NCBI RefSeq assembly: GCF_047663525.1 | Contig: NC_092613.1 | Location: 8,395,501-8,459,500, forward strand | Direction of reading: 5' to 3' | Origin: Anas platyrhynchos | Lineage: Eukaryota > Chordata > Aves > Anseriformes > Anatidae | DNA: 64,000 bases | Shown here: one piece after another, positions 33,831 to 44,553 of the stretch | Numbering within the stretch: position 1 is the stretch's first letter | Layout: the number at the start of each line of letters is the position of its first letter | The notes under the pieces: generated by a model | Seen by the model: only the letters and a program-made list of their open reading frames with translations | Told to the model about the DNA's origin: nothing | Database searches by the model: none | Position numbers and translations under genes: made by a program

Positions 33831-36800
33831 CAGGCAGGACTTGCCAGCATCAGAACCAGCATGAAAGGCAAAAACACCCCGGTTAGTGATGGTGAGGGTT
33901 TATTCAGCTGAGCTGAATGAAACCACTCTGAATATATCACAATTTCATTCCAGGCAGGGGCTGTCATATTCAGTGAGAGGAGCCCTCGTGTCCGTGGGTC
34001 TCTAAGAGACCACCAGGCTGCTTTTCACTCGAGCTGCCTTTCTGCTTGGGTATCCTGCAAAGCACGGGCAGGAGGCAGAGGTCTTGCTTCAGGTGAGGGA
34101 CAGTGGTGCTGAGAAAGCTGCCTGGAAAAGTCCTTAATCAGAGGTTCCCCCCCCTCCTTTTTTTTTTTTTTTTTTCTCCCAACTGGAAAGTTTTGCTTTG
34201 TCATGAAGGTTGGTGAAACTTTTAATAGGAGGTTTTCCTGTATCCAGGACGTAGCTTCAGCAAGTTGGGAGGAGGCAGCAGGACTGACAGCCCTGGGCTG
34301 CAGAACAGCCAAAAACTGCTCCAAGGGCAGCCGGGACATGGCAGACTCAATGCGTGTGGCCATCTTGTGTGAGAATCAAACCAGGGACGTGCAGATGAAT
34401 TTCTGTCAGCCCAGGTGAGCAGCCCTAAGCCCAGCGGTACGGCCGTTCTGGAGTGGGTATTTCCCATTTAATGAAAAAATGTGAAAAAGCAGCCCCGAAT
34501 CCCAGATCTTCGCTTGAATGGGGAGATGAATGCCAAAAATGTATAATGAAATCTCTCAAAAGCTGTTAAGAAAAATAGTATTTACCAATGCTCAAAACAA
34601 GGGAGGTTTTCCCAGACAGATGCCTTCCTCCTTCCCCACCAGAATTTCTCTCCACCCTGGTGCCGCCTGCCCGGCCGACCTCGGCGTGGTGCTGACAGCG
34701 CTCGGATCCTGCCCGCTTTGATGGCTGAATCCTAAAATTTGTCAGGACTTGCTCTATTTTTTCTACGGCATCCAAACAAGCTCAGTTAGGTGCTTTGAAT
34801 GGAATCCTCGGTGTTTCCCCTGTAGTTGTGGGAGCTTTGTTTCTCAGTTATGTAAATCCTTTATATTGAGGAAACGTTTGATGAAGTTTTCCCTTGTTTT
34901 AGTGGCCCAGAAGGGCTTCCAGTTGCTGGCTGTTTGTCACCACAGCGGCGATCTGTGCAGACCCAAATGCATCCCTCCTGCTCACCTTGTGATTACTGCA
35001 TTAAGTCCTGCTTTCTGATAAAACTACGTAATTATAGCAATACATTTTCTGGCTAAATATTTAAATTGGTAATTAACAGACATCTTCAGGGTGGGAAAAT
35101 AGTTGTTTTCCATAGTTTCATTGGGTTTATGTGAGAAAAGAACTGTTGTTTGGAAAGCAGAGTCTTAAATATGTGTATTTTTATCTAAATATTTCGTAAT
35201 TCTGCTTATGAGGTAGTAGGTCAGCTCTCTATATGCCTGCTGTCATAAATAAACAAGCAGGGATTTACGGACATTCCTCTGGAGTCCTATGGGATGCACT
35301 GGCACCAGGGACCCTCCTCGGGGCTTTAACCACGCTGTGCAACCCGTTCCAGGAGCGTAATCCTCGGGGGGCTGCGGGCAGCACAAGAAGCCTGCAGGCA
35401 GGCTGTGATCTTTTACATTTCCAACCCCAAACCCGCATGTTACCTGACCCTATTTTCCAGCGGTTTGCTTGGGCTGTTTCTCCTGCTTTTGCCAACTGCG
35501 GAGAGCCGGATTTCCAGGGCAGGAGGCTGAGGCCAGACCGTGTCAGCCCATCCCGAGCCGGGGCAGCCCGAGGTGGGTGAGGAGGGGGCTGCCACCAACA
35601 CCCGCTGCCCCCCAAGGACGGCGCCTGGCTGGAGCCCGGCACGACCCGGCACCGTGAGACCCTGGCCCCTCGCCTGCTGCAGCAGGCTCTGACCCCCCGT
35701 CCATTCACAGCCTCGTGTCCCCATGTGAAACGGGAAACCCTGAAAAAGTAGAAGTGTGGCTGTAATTAGGATTAATCTATTTTTAGCATGTCTGCTGCCC
35801 TGTCCGTGCTCCAGCTGCGATGTTTAATTCTGCCCAGCTTGACTTTCTGTAGTTGCACCCGGGACTGATACGAAAGAAATCTTTTAAATTTGAGATTGTG
35901 GGGTTTTGTTGTTTTTTTGTTGTTGTTTTGTCCTGGTTTGGGTTGGGTATGGTGTTTTTTACAAAATAGATTTTTTTTTTTCTTTTTTAATTCCATGTAC
36001 AAAGGCTGGGAAAACCCAGCACTAAAGCAACACAAAGATTGCCGCATAAAAACAGTTGTACAACTTTTACTATCATTATTATTCATTTTACTATGCAGTT
36101 TGGAATCCTAGTCATAGATCAGGAATGTGTTGTACCCAGAGCTGCACAAACAGCACGAAAGGAAAATTGCCTCTTACAACTATATTGAGGAAAAACACGA
36201 AGTGGTATCGCCACGATTTGTCCTGAGCAGCACCGGGACGCGACGGTAAAGGTGTGTGTGAGCCGCCAGCCCAGCACCTGGTCATTTACCAGTCCTGTAT
36301 TTAAATACCTGCTGTTCATGCGTTTAACCATTTATCAGGTATTTGTAAAGGGAACTTTAAGTGAGATTAGCAGTTGGGAAAACACAATGAAACACAGCTG
36401 GACCGAGATCACTCCATTCCCCCGCCCCGCCACCCCTTCCCCGGCAATGTTTGGCTTTCGCAAATATTCGAGAACCACCGAGAGAGACGGAGCCCGGGCA
36501 CGGGGCTGAGACCTGGGGGGGCCACACAGGGCTAGGGCCAGGCTGCGCCTTGGGTGGGCTCGTGCTGGACATCTGCTGGGGCAGGAGGATGCCCTCCTTG
36601 GTCAGAAACGCTGCTCTCCCCCCAGAAAACCCAGCATTCAGCCCAGGGGCATGTTCTGCTCCGCATGTACGGGCTGGGGGTAATTTCCTCTCCCCCCTGC
36701 CTGTCCCCCCACCATGTATTTTGGTGACTCATGCAGCTTCAAAGTGCTGAGTGGCTATTTCTGGGCTTCCACCGCCATCCCTGCTACCTCCAACTGTGCT

Positions 36801-39800
36801 GTCAGTGCACCTCAGCCATGCACAGCACCCCCGCGGGCTCTATTCTTAGCAGCTAATAGCTGAAATAATTACTTTTGTCTCAGCTCCTTCGCTTTGGAAC
36901 CGAGCACAACCTGCAGCTCAGGAGCCTGCCCGCTCGCCCCTGCCCAGACCTCAGCAGCCTCCCTTCCCCGGGAGGGCTACAAGGCAGAGCTGGAGTCAGG
37001 ATGCCAAATTCCTTGAACCCAGCTTCAGCGTGGGGCACACGCTCTGCTTGGAAGCAGCTTGCACGCTAACGTGGTGCCACCCCTCTGAAGAGGAGCTCGG
37101 TTCTTCCAGCTGGGATTTTCTTAGACTTCGCAGGGAAAATGCCAGGACTGCAGCTCTCCAGAGGGGCGGCCAGGTTTTTCACCTGCAGGTTTCCATTTCG
37201 GTGCCTGCTTTTTGTGTGGGCTGGATTGCTACAGAGCATGCAAGTATTTTATGCAAATCCGACTACTCAACACCAGTATATCCCTGACGGTTGTTGGGAA
37301 CTAATCCACGCCTCTCGTTTTTGATCTCAGTGCCAGCTCCTTCCCCTGGGCCACCCCTGGGGACTGAGCACCCACCCCAGCACCTGAACGGCCCCGCAGC
37401 AGGGGGAGAGCAGAGGGAACTTGTGAGCAGTCAGCTGGGCGCACCTGAGCAGGTCAGAACCAAGTTTAAAACTGCTCCAGAAAGGGGTTTTATTGCCATT
37501 TTTATGCCTGCCCGTTCTTCCTCCTGCCGGCAGGGACCACAGCGAGAGGATCAGCGTGTGCATGTGCTGGGCTGGCAGAGACGTGGGTGAGGGTGAGGGT
37601 GTTGGAGCCACTCAAAGCGAGGAGTTACTGAAACCACCGCAGAAGCCATTTCCCTGGCATTACTGATGAAACTTGTCTGGGTAACAATAAACCTTTCAGG
37701 AAAACAAAAATATACACACACTGAACCTAAATGTTTGTTGTGACTCAGTAGCTTTTCTATTGTCACAGCATAAGACAATGCACTGTGCATGTGGAGGATA
37801 TTCCCTTGCGAACTGTGGTGGCTGCGTTAGCAGAAACCATCCTTGTTAGGGAGCTGCATGCTGCCAGCTTCCCAAAATCCTGCAAGTTTTGGGGCTCACT
37901 GGGACGGCACTGCAGGACTGCAGCTTGTCTGTCGGCGTCTAGGAAGGCTTCAAAGATGTATTTCTGCTTTTCTTCCAAAAATGAAAGAAGTACCTCCTCT
38001 AAATAATTGTTTCCTACCAATTTCCTCCCAAAGCCACGCTGCTCCGGCAGCTCCTCTTTCAGATGGCGATTAAGTCTCGCTAATTGACTGGGGGCCTTCT
38101 GGGCAATAAGGAGTGTAATTAAGCAAGAGGCACAGCTTGAGTAAAATCTGGGAGCAAGGAATTCCCAAATTTCTGTATCAGCTTTATTCCACGTACAATC
38201 TGGGTCAAATTATTAAACCTGTACTTAATTCAGCCTTCCCATATGCAAAATTGTATTGATTTTAAATAAGCAAACTTTAAAAACTTGCCAGTTTCCCTAG
38301 GCTAACAACTAACGTTACTTCACTTGCAGTTAACTTAGAGAATTGTTTTACTACAGCAAAGAATTAAGCAGTTTTGTCATTGCTGATGGTTTTAAGGCTG
38401 ACTTACAACAAGCAGATTAAAATAATTTTAATGAATCACCCTCTGGTTGGTGAAGGTTAGGGGAAGCAGTCCCAGCAGATGAGCTATCGTGGTATTGTTT
38501 AAGGGGGTATTTCTTGAATCAAGCTGGCTGGGAATTCTGTGCTGAAATGGACTTTTGTTGGAAATCGTCTTGCTGAGGGTTTAGCATTTTGAGAAGAAGC
38601 AGCAGCTTTGACAAATTTCACATTTGGAAAAGAAGCTTTCGAAGTAGCCAGGATCCCATGTAGGTATATGAAAAACGTACCGGTTTGCTTTCAGTACAAT
38701 GGTTGGTAAACTGAAGACCTTTGTGCTAAGTGATACTAGTCAGTAAATTTGGCATTTACCTGTCCACATTTGCCTGAGTCTTTGCGTCATCAGCTTATAA
38801 CCAGCTGCTCCCCAGGGTGACATGCCGAGATGTCACTTACACGATCGAGGTCGGGGCGTTACGCAGATCCACAGCTGTGCAGACTTGCAAAGTCCTGGGC
38901 AGGAATTCGTTTGGCATTGCCGAGGCCTTTGGCTTATTTGATCTCAGCCTTTTAGTTAAACAGGAACATGCCCTGATTTTAACAATCGCAGTTTCCTGCA
39001 GTCGGGAGGAAGGTGTGGCTGATGGCATTTAAACCAGAGCCGGAGCCAAGACTTCACCAGCAGGAAGCCGAGAGGGCCGTGTAGTACCACCGGGGCTTCA
39101 TTCGTCACTAAAAACACCAAGGAGATTCTTCTGTGGCCAGCCAGAGTTATTTTATCACCCACAATACCACAAGGCATTAGATGACGTTCATGAGTGTTAG
39201 ATTTTCGTAACTCCAGACTCGGTGTGTTATCCCTATTACGGTCATTGTAGCATGACAGCAGAGAATAACAGGGTAGGTGCCAGGGAACCGAGGATGCACA
39301 CTTACCTACTGCTTGAATACAAGCAACAGCAAGCCTGCGCTCCTCCGTTCACTGGTGAGTTGCTTCCTGACCCTTTCATGCTGTTGGGGTCCCCACACAC
39401 CCACCCCACTTTAGAGTGGACACTGACACAACCGTGTGCGTGCAGAGACTCTTCTCCCCTACCTCCCATCACCCCTGCGGACTACTTTCATCTCCCAGGC
39501 TTGCTTGCTAGCCTGGGACTTTGCTTATTTCTTTTTCTTCCAAAACCAAAGTTCTGCCTCCTGCTTGGGGAGGGGGAAAAAAGAAAGGAAATAGTGAAAA
39601 AAAAAAAAAAAAAAAACAGTAACAAAATAGGTACACAGGCTCCACTTAAACCAGGAGCACTGATTTCTACCACAGAATCGTAGTTTGTATTTCAGCCCTT
39701 TGCTTGCTTCAGCTCAGAGACAACGCCAAATTCTAACCAAAGGTTAACAAATTCAACTATGTGAGCAGATGACTTTATTTTTTCTGGGCCCCACTATTCG

Positions 39801-41727
39801 GTTCCGACTGATGAAGCTTCCCATTATGTTCTGTTTTTTCAGTTACGTCCCTGAGTGCTTCCCAGGGCAGCGTGGCTTTGATTCTTCTTGGGAGCTTAAG
39901 TGCTGCCATAAAGTAAATACTTGTGATCAGGTAAAGACAGAAATGTTCCGTGGCTGGTAATTTCCAAACAAAAGTAAACCATAAAACAAACACTGCCTTT
40001 CCCCTGCAAACACCCCAAAATACAGCGTTTTAAACAAATCAAAGCTCCGTTTCACTTTCTTCATATACCCCGGGACTGACGCAGCCGCTGGGCGCTGACA
40101 GCACCAGCCGAGTGTCCCACTTCCGAGGCTCCTCGTCTTTCAGCTCGCTGCCAGTACAGCTCACGGCCGCCCTCAGTGCTCTGCGGGGTCCAGCTGGGTG
40201 GCCACTGCCCTGTCCTGTCTCTGTCCTGCCTCTGTCCCCTGGTGAAAGCAGCAGCACACGAGGGGCATATGGGGAACGGGGAAAATCCGCTCCGATGCCG
40301 CGTGGTGGTGGAGCCTCTGAGATAACCGAGGGGTAAGTGAAACCAGCAGGCTGCGTAATGCACCCAAACCCTGGCCTACTTTAGAGCACCGCTGCCGAGT
40401 GACTCATTTAAGTAGCCGTGGCACTCTCACAATTTTACCTTCGTTAACTGAAAGAGTTAATGCTTGCAGCCTTGGCTGCAGAACATGTATGTGAGGCTCG
40501 AAGTCCCATGTGCTCGGTTGCATAAGAAGCCCTGTCTTGTGGCACTGAGTCGCTCGAGCACTACTTCTCTTGGTCACACAGAGGTCTGATTTCCTCTTGC
40601 ATCAGACACAACAAACCGTTTACTTTTCTTCTATCCGTGTCTGACTGCTCAATGCACAAGGGTCAGCCTCTTCACCCCCGCTAAGAGCCTGCGCTGCTCT
40701 CCCACATCCCTGGCTCATACGATTTTTTTTTCTTTTCGGTAGAATCCTATCTGAGAAACCGGGAGCTTGCAATTCTCCTCATTTGTGCCTGCGTGTAACA
40801 GGTGTCATTTTCAGTGTAGTACAGACAAATCCCAAAATAGCTCAGGCTCTTCAGACGCTGTGAAGAGAAAAAAATAGTGGTTACTTCAGCTTTGGTTGTA
40901 GTGAAACACCCGAAGCTCCCAGCCAGCTCCGGAGTCCAGAATTAAAATGGCAGATGCGTCCGTGGAGCAATCCCTCTCCTGATGCTGTCTCTCGGTGGCC
41001 TGCTGGCTCTCTCGCTGTGCCGTACGTGCAGGCTGACGCATGAGCTCCCTCGTACAGCGCCGGCTTTCCATTAGCTGCGCTTTGATTCCCAGCTGCTCCA
41101 TCTACCACCGATCCTCCTCCACATTTTCTGGTTTCGAGGCTCCGGGAACTTCCCCTGCCTCGTGCTGCAGTCGCCTGCCCCGGATCGATGCGAGGGATTG
41201 CCCTGAGGGGCAGGGGCAGGCGGAGGGGGCTCGGCGGCATTGTCTGTGTGCTTGGCTCTGCTGTGCTGAAATACAGAGCTGCTGGGGAACTTTCTGTGGC
41301 TGATGATTGGATTCTGGCGACTCCCAGAACGCAGCTATTAGTTCCCCTGCCTACACTGAGCGTTTGGAATCTGTGTGTGTGATAGCACTTATTAATACCG
41401 TCCAGATTTAGAGGAGCCTATACCTTACCAGCACTTTCAGTACCTTATCTGACACAGTGCATCTGCCCAGCGGCCGAACCACATTCTGATCAATGTCTTG
41501 TGGCCAGCAGAGCAGGGGCGTGTGGATCCCACAGCAGTTTCGTGCTTTTAGGTCCAGAAAAGCGTGTCCTGGTGTGAGCAGCTCCTTTTAAGTCGCGTGG
41601 TGCTACCAGCTATCTGCTGGCCGAGTACCTGCAGGACGTGGGCCCAGATCACTTTATTTTAGGAGGCCAGGCAGTGGTTCCTGTCACCGAAACAGTTAAT
41701 TGCGAAGCACTAACTCTCTACTGGAAC

Positions 41728-41749
41728 GTGTGTGTGTGTGTGTGTGTGT
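41728..41749 (+). repeat. (GT)11 microsatellite
   Basis: Uninterrupted GT dinucleotide tract followed by a T-rich stretch. Confidence 0.95.
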
Positions 41750-43211
41750 TTTTGTTTTTTAGAGCCAAGATGATTTGCTTTGGGTTTTTTAAAGCAGAAA
41801 CCACCACAAAGTTGGCTGTGGTTTCAGCTGCGCTTGTTCGAGATTTGTCCTGCTGACTACCAATCCTAAAAGAGTTAACCTAGTGAGCGTGACTCAGAAA
41901 CAGAGAAGGAGATGCGAGGCTGAGCGGCTCGGAAGGCAGCACAGAAGCAGAGGTGAGGAACATAATAATTACCAAAAAAAAAAGGTGCAGAGTCCAGGAG
42001 CGACGCTCCCCTCGGTGTGCCTGGCCCTGGCACTGCTGGCACGGGCTCCCTGGAAGGCTGCAGTTCCGCTGTTATAACACAGGGAGCAGGCTGGAGAATT
42101 TAGAGCTGCGTCACAGAGCTCAGCGAGAGAGCAAGCTCCGTCGATAGGTCTACCAGCAACAGCCCTGCTGCAGCAAGAGGGGAGAGAGGCAGCCAGAGAG
42201 GGAGAAAGGGCTCAAGAAAGAGAAGTAACACCAACACCAGGGACTGGGCTCCTGTCACCATCCGGAGTCATTTAGAAAGCAGATTTGGGCTCGGTTGGCG
42301 TAGGAGGCTTCGCCCGTTGACGATGCTGGAGACCCGGCGCGCTTAATCCCACGGGGAGGGAGAGTGGGCAGACACCGAAAGGGTTAACGGAAAGGAAATT
42401 TCTGGAACCTTCTATTCTGCGGCGCTACACAGCAAGCGGAGGGCTGAAGACTGCGCAGATGGTGCACGGGCAGAGCTCTTCGGTCCGGTTCGTCTTTCCC
42501 ACGTACGTACCCTTTGATCAGGATGGGGCTCGAGCTGCATCTGCGTTTTGTGATTGTTTGCCGGGTGTCCCCTTCCCCCCTCGTCCCTAACTTCGGCTCC
42601 CCGAGTGCCTTTATTATTATTTTGGCTGGGTACGACTGCTCTGCTCTGCGTCAGAGCTGTTTTCTCAATGGAGCGACGGCGCAGGTTGTACTAACGCCGC
42701 TCTTGCCGGCATTGCCGTAATGCAGAGGAGGGAAGTAGTCGTGGGGGAGAGATGACAACTTTGCAAAGACTGCTGCTTTCCTGCGCTGCTCGGGCTTTTT
42801 ATTCCCTCCCGTCTCCCCGAGGGCTGGCGTGCCGGCGAGGCTTTGGCGCGGGGGTTAACAGCCACCAGCCGCCCTGCGCTCCCCAGCTCGCGGCTCTGTC
42901 ACTGCGCAGTTCGCCAAGCGGGGAGCGCTGACGCAGTGTGAGCATTGCAGGGCACGCCGGGCGGCTTCCCCCAGCCCCCGGGGGGGGGGCACACAGGTAG
43001 GCGCTGCCTTCCAGACGCTTCCACGAAAGGGGTTAAGGGGCTGAGCCGGGCCGGGAAGGCAGCGCTCGGGGATTGAATGTCATCATTTTGGCGTTGGGGA
43101 GTTGTTTACCTTGCTCGCGCCGTGTCTCCGTGCTGGCAGCCGCCCAGCCCGCATGTGATCGTCCTGCCCCGGACTGCTGCATCATGAACCGGGGGCCGGG
43201 GCCGGCTCCCC

Positions 43212-43299
43212 ATTGGCCGGGGGAGGGCTCTGCGCGCCGAGGAGAGCCCCGCGATTGGCGGAGGGAAGGGCTGGCAGGTGAAAAGCCCTCGCGGATTGG
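43212..43299 (+). promoter_or_regulatory. Three phased ATTGG (NF-Y) boxes
   Basis: ATTGG occurs at 43212-43216 (cattggccgg), 43254-43258 (gcgattggcg) and 43295-43299 (gcggattggc). Start-to-start spacings are 42 and 41 bp, about four helical turns. Repeated, regularly spaced inverted CCAAT boxes in CpG-rich DNA are a hallmark of NF-Y-driven promoters. Confidence 0.5.
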
Positions 43300-43389
43300 C
43301 CGGCAGCGGGGTGTCAAATCTGAATGCTGGCTGCGAGGCTGCGAGAGGGGCTGCGGGGACGGGGGGGCACGGGAGGGTGCGGGAGGGCA

Positions 43390-43439
43390 TAGGGAGGGTG
43401 TAGGGGTGAGGGTAGGGGTGAGGGTAGGGGTATGGGTAG

Positions 43440-43485
<46 letters not shown>

Positions 43486-43885
43486 GGGGTATGGGTGCGG
43501 GTGGGGGTGCGAGCATGGGTGTGGGTATAGGTGCAGGTATAGGTCTGGGTATAGGTCCAAGTATAGGTGCGGGTATGGGGGAGAATCTAAGTGCGAGTAT
43601 GGGTGAGGGTATAGGTGTGAGTATAGGTGTGAGTATAGGTGTGAGTATAGGTGTGAGTATAGGTGTGAGTATAGGTGTGAGTATAGGTGCGGGTATGGGG
43701 GAGGCTACGGGTGCAGGTATAGGTCCAAACATAGGTGTGGGTATGGGTGCGGGTACGGCTGCGGGAATGGGTGCGGGTATAGGTGCGGAATGGGTGCAGA
43801 TATGGGTGCGGGTCTGGGTACAGGTACAGGTATAGATCTGGGTACGGGTGCAGGTATAGGTGCTGGTATGGGTGCAGGTATGGGG
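43390..43885 (+). repeat. G-rich minisatellite (TATGGG and 12-mer units)
   Basis: A 500-bp array of G-rich short units. It includes seven perfect TATGGG copies at 43443-43484 and six perfect 12-mers GTATAGGTGTGA at 43609-43680, flanked by diverged GGTGCGGGTATG-type units. All G runs are on the + strand, so several segments fit the pattern for G-quadruplex formation. The long open frames over it on both strands (Gly/Val/Ile repeats, or His/Thr/Tyr/Pro repeats) are translations of the repeat, not genes. Confidence 0.9.
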
Positions 43886-44446
43886 CCAGGCACGGGGCCC
43901 TGCCCGCCCACGTGCCCCGCGTCACCCCATGCCGGTGCCGGTGTGGTTTCGCTTTGCTGCGCGGCTGTGGCGATGACGTGTCAGAGCTGCCAACCTCGGC
44001 CAGGGGAACTTGCTCGGGTTTGGGGCTTTTTTTTTTCTCCTTTCTCTCCTGTTTTCTCTCTTCTGTCGGTGGGAGTTGAGTGTTGGTCGCGCTGTGAGCC
44101 GCTCGGGGCAGGGACCGAATGTGGCAATCGCGTGGCGGGATTAACGAAGCGGAGAAGGCTCCTGCCCAAACGCCGTCATGCTGCCCGGGCAGGAGTTGGT
44201 TGATGTGGGCGAGGCGAGGGAGCGCTGCCGGCAGCCCCGAGCCGGGGCTCCGCAAGGTCTGCAAAAGGAACCAGAGCGTTAGGAAGAAGGCAGGCAGAAA
44301 GGACGACTGGGACAGGCTGGGGAAGGAGGGACGGGAGACCGCAGACAGACAGCGGCTCCAGAAAGGATGAGGAAATGAAGATGAGGAGGAGGACATTTTT
44401 CTCTCTTAACCATTTACTATACTATTTTTTCACCTCTCTTCTTAAG

Positions 44447-44553
44447 TGACCAGCAATGAAGATGGGCAACTGTGCCTGGAAGTTCTGAGGACACAACCAG
44501 CTTTGAGCTTGGTCCCTCTGGCTGAGGAAGTCGCCCGGTTATGCAGTGGAGTG
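44447..44553 (+). ncRNA. Possible exon of the miR-29 host transcript
   Basis: A good acceptor (ttcacctctcttcttaag) and a gtaact donor bound 107 nt just downstream of the CpG-rich block. It is a plausible internal exon of the spliced host RNA. The frame is open for about 60 codons, but I recognise no protein family. Support is splice-site quality and position only. Confidence 0.25.

Larger units (their letters stand above)
25943..41727. other. Intergenic region, no gene seen
   Basis: No spliced coding gene or structured RNA recognised in about 15.8 kb. AT-rich stretches at 26.2-26.75, 33.1-33.7, 35.0-35.2 and 38.1-38.8 kb alternate with GC-rich ones (31.5-31.75, 35.3-35.7, 36.4-36.7 kb). There are A or T runs at 32336-32354, 34157-34177 and 39598-39616, and a T/G-rich low-complexity patch at 35900-35990. 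An old repeat lies at 33.7 kb. Regulatory elements of CD34 or miR-29 may lie here but cannot be picked out without comparative data. Confidence 0.55.
41880..44400 (+). promoter_or_regulatory. Candidate promoter region of the miR-29b-2/29c host RNA
   Basis: The GC content and CpG density rise here, most strongly at 42.85-43.4 kb. The block contains TGACTCA (AP-1) at 41890, three ATTGG boxes, a CACGTG E-box at 43909-43914 and a TGACGTGTCA element near 43974. It lies 9-11 kb upstream of the miR-29 hairpins, on the side and in the orientation expected for their host transcript. There is no TATA box at the CpG peak. Start-site assignment is inference; a splice donor-like CCCAC|gtacgt at 42500 could end an upstream first exon. 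Confidence 0.4.

Noticed and set aside
43443-43484. Possible interstitial telomere repeat
   Set aside because: The unit is TATGGG, not TTAGGG, and it grades into unrelated G-rich units.
43033-44396. Repetitive ORFs of 114-269 codons (Gly-Val-Ile-Gly or His-Thr-Tyr-Pro repeats)
   Set aside because: Direct translations of the G-rich minisatellite, open on both strands. No start context or splice structure.
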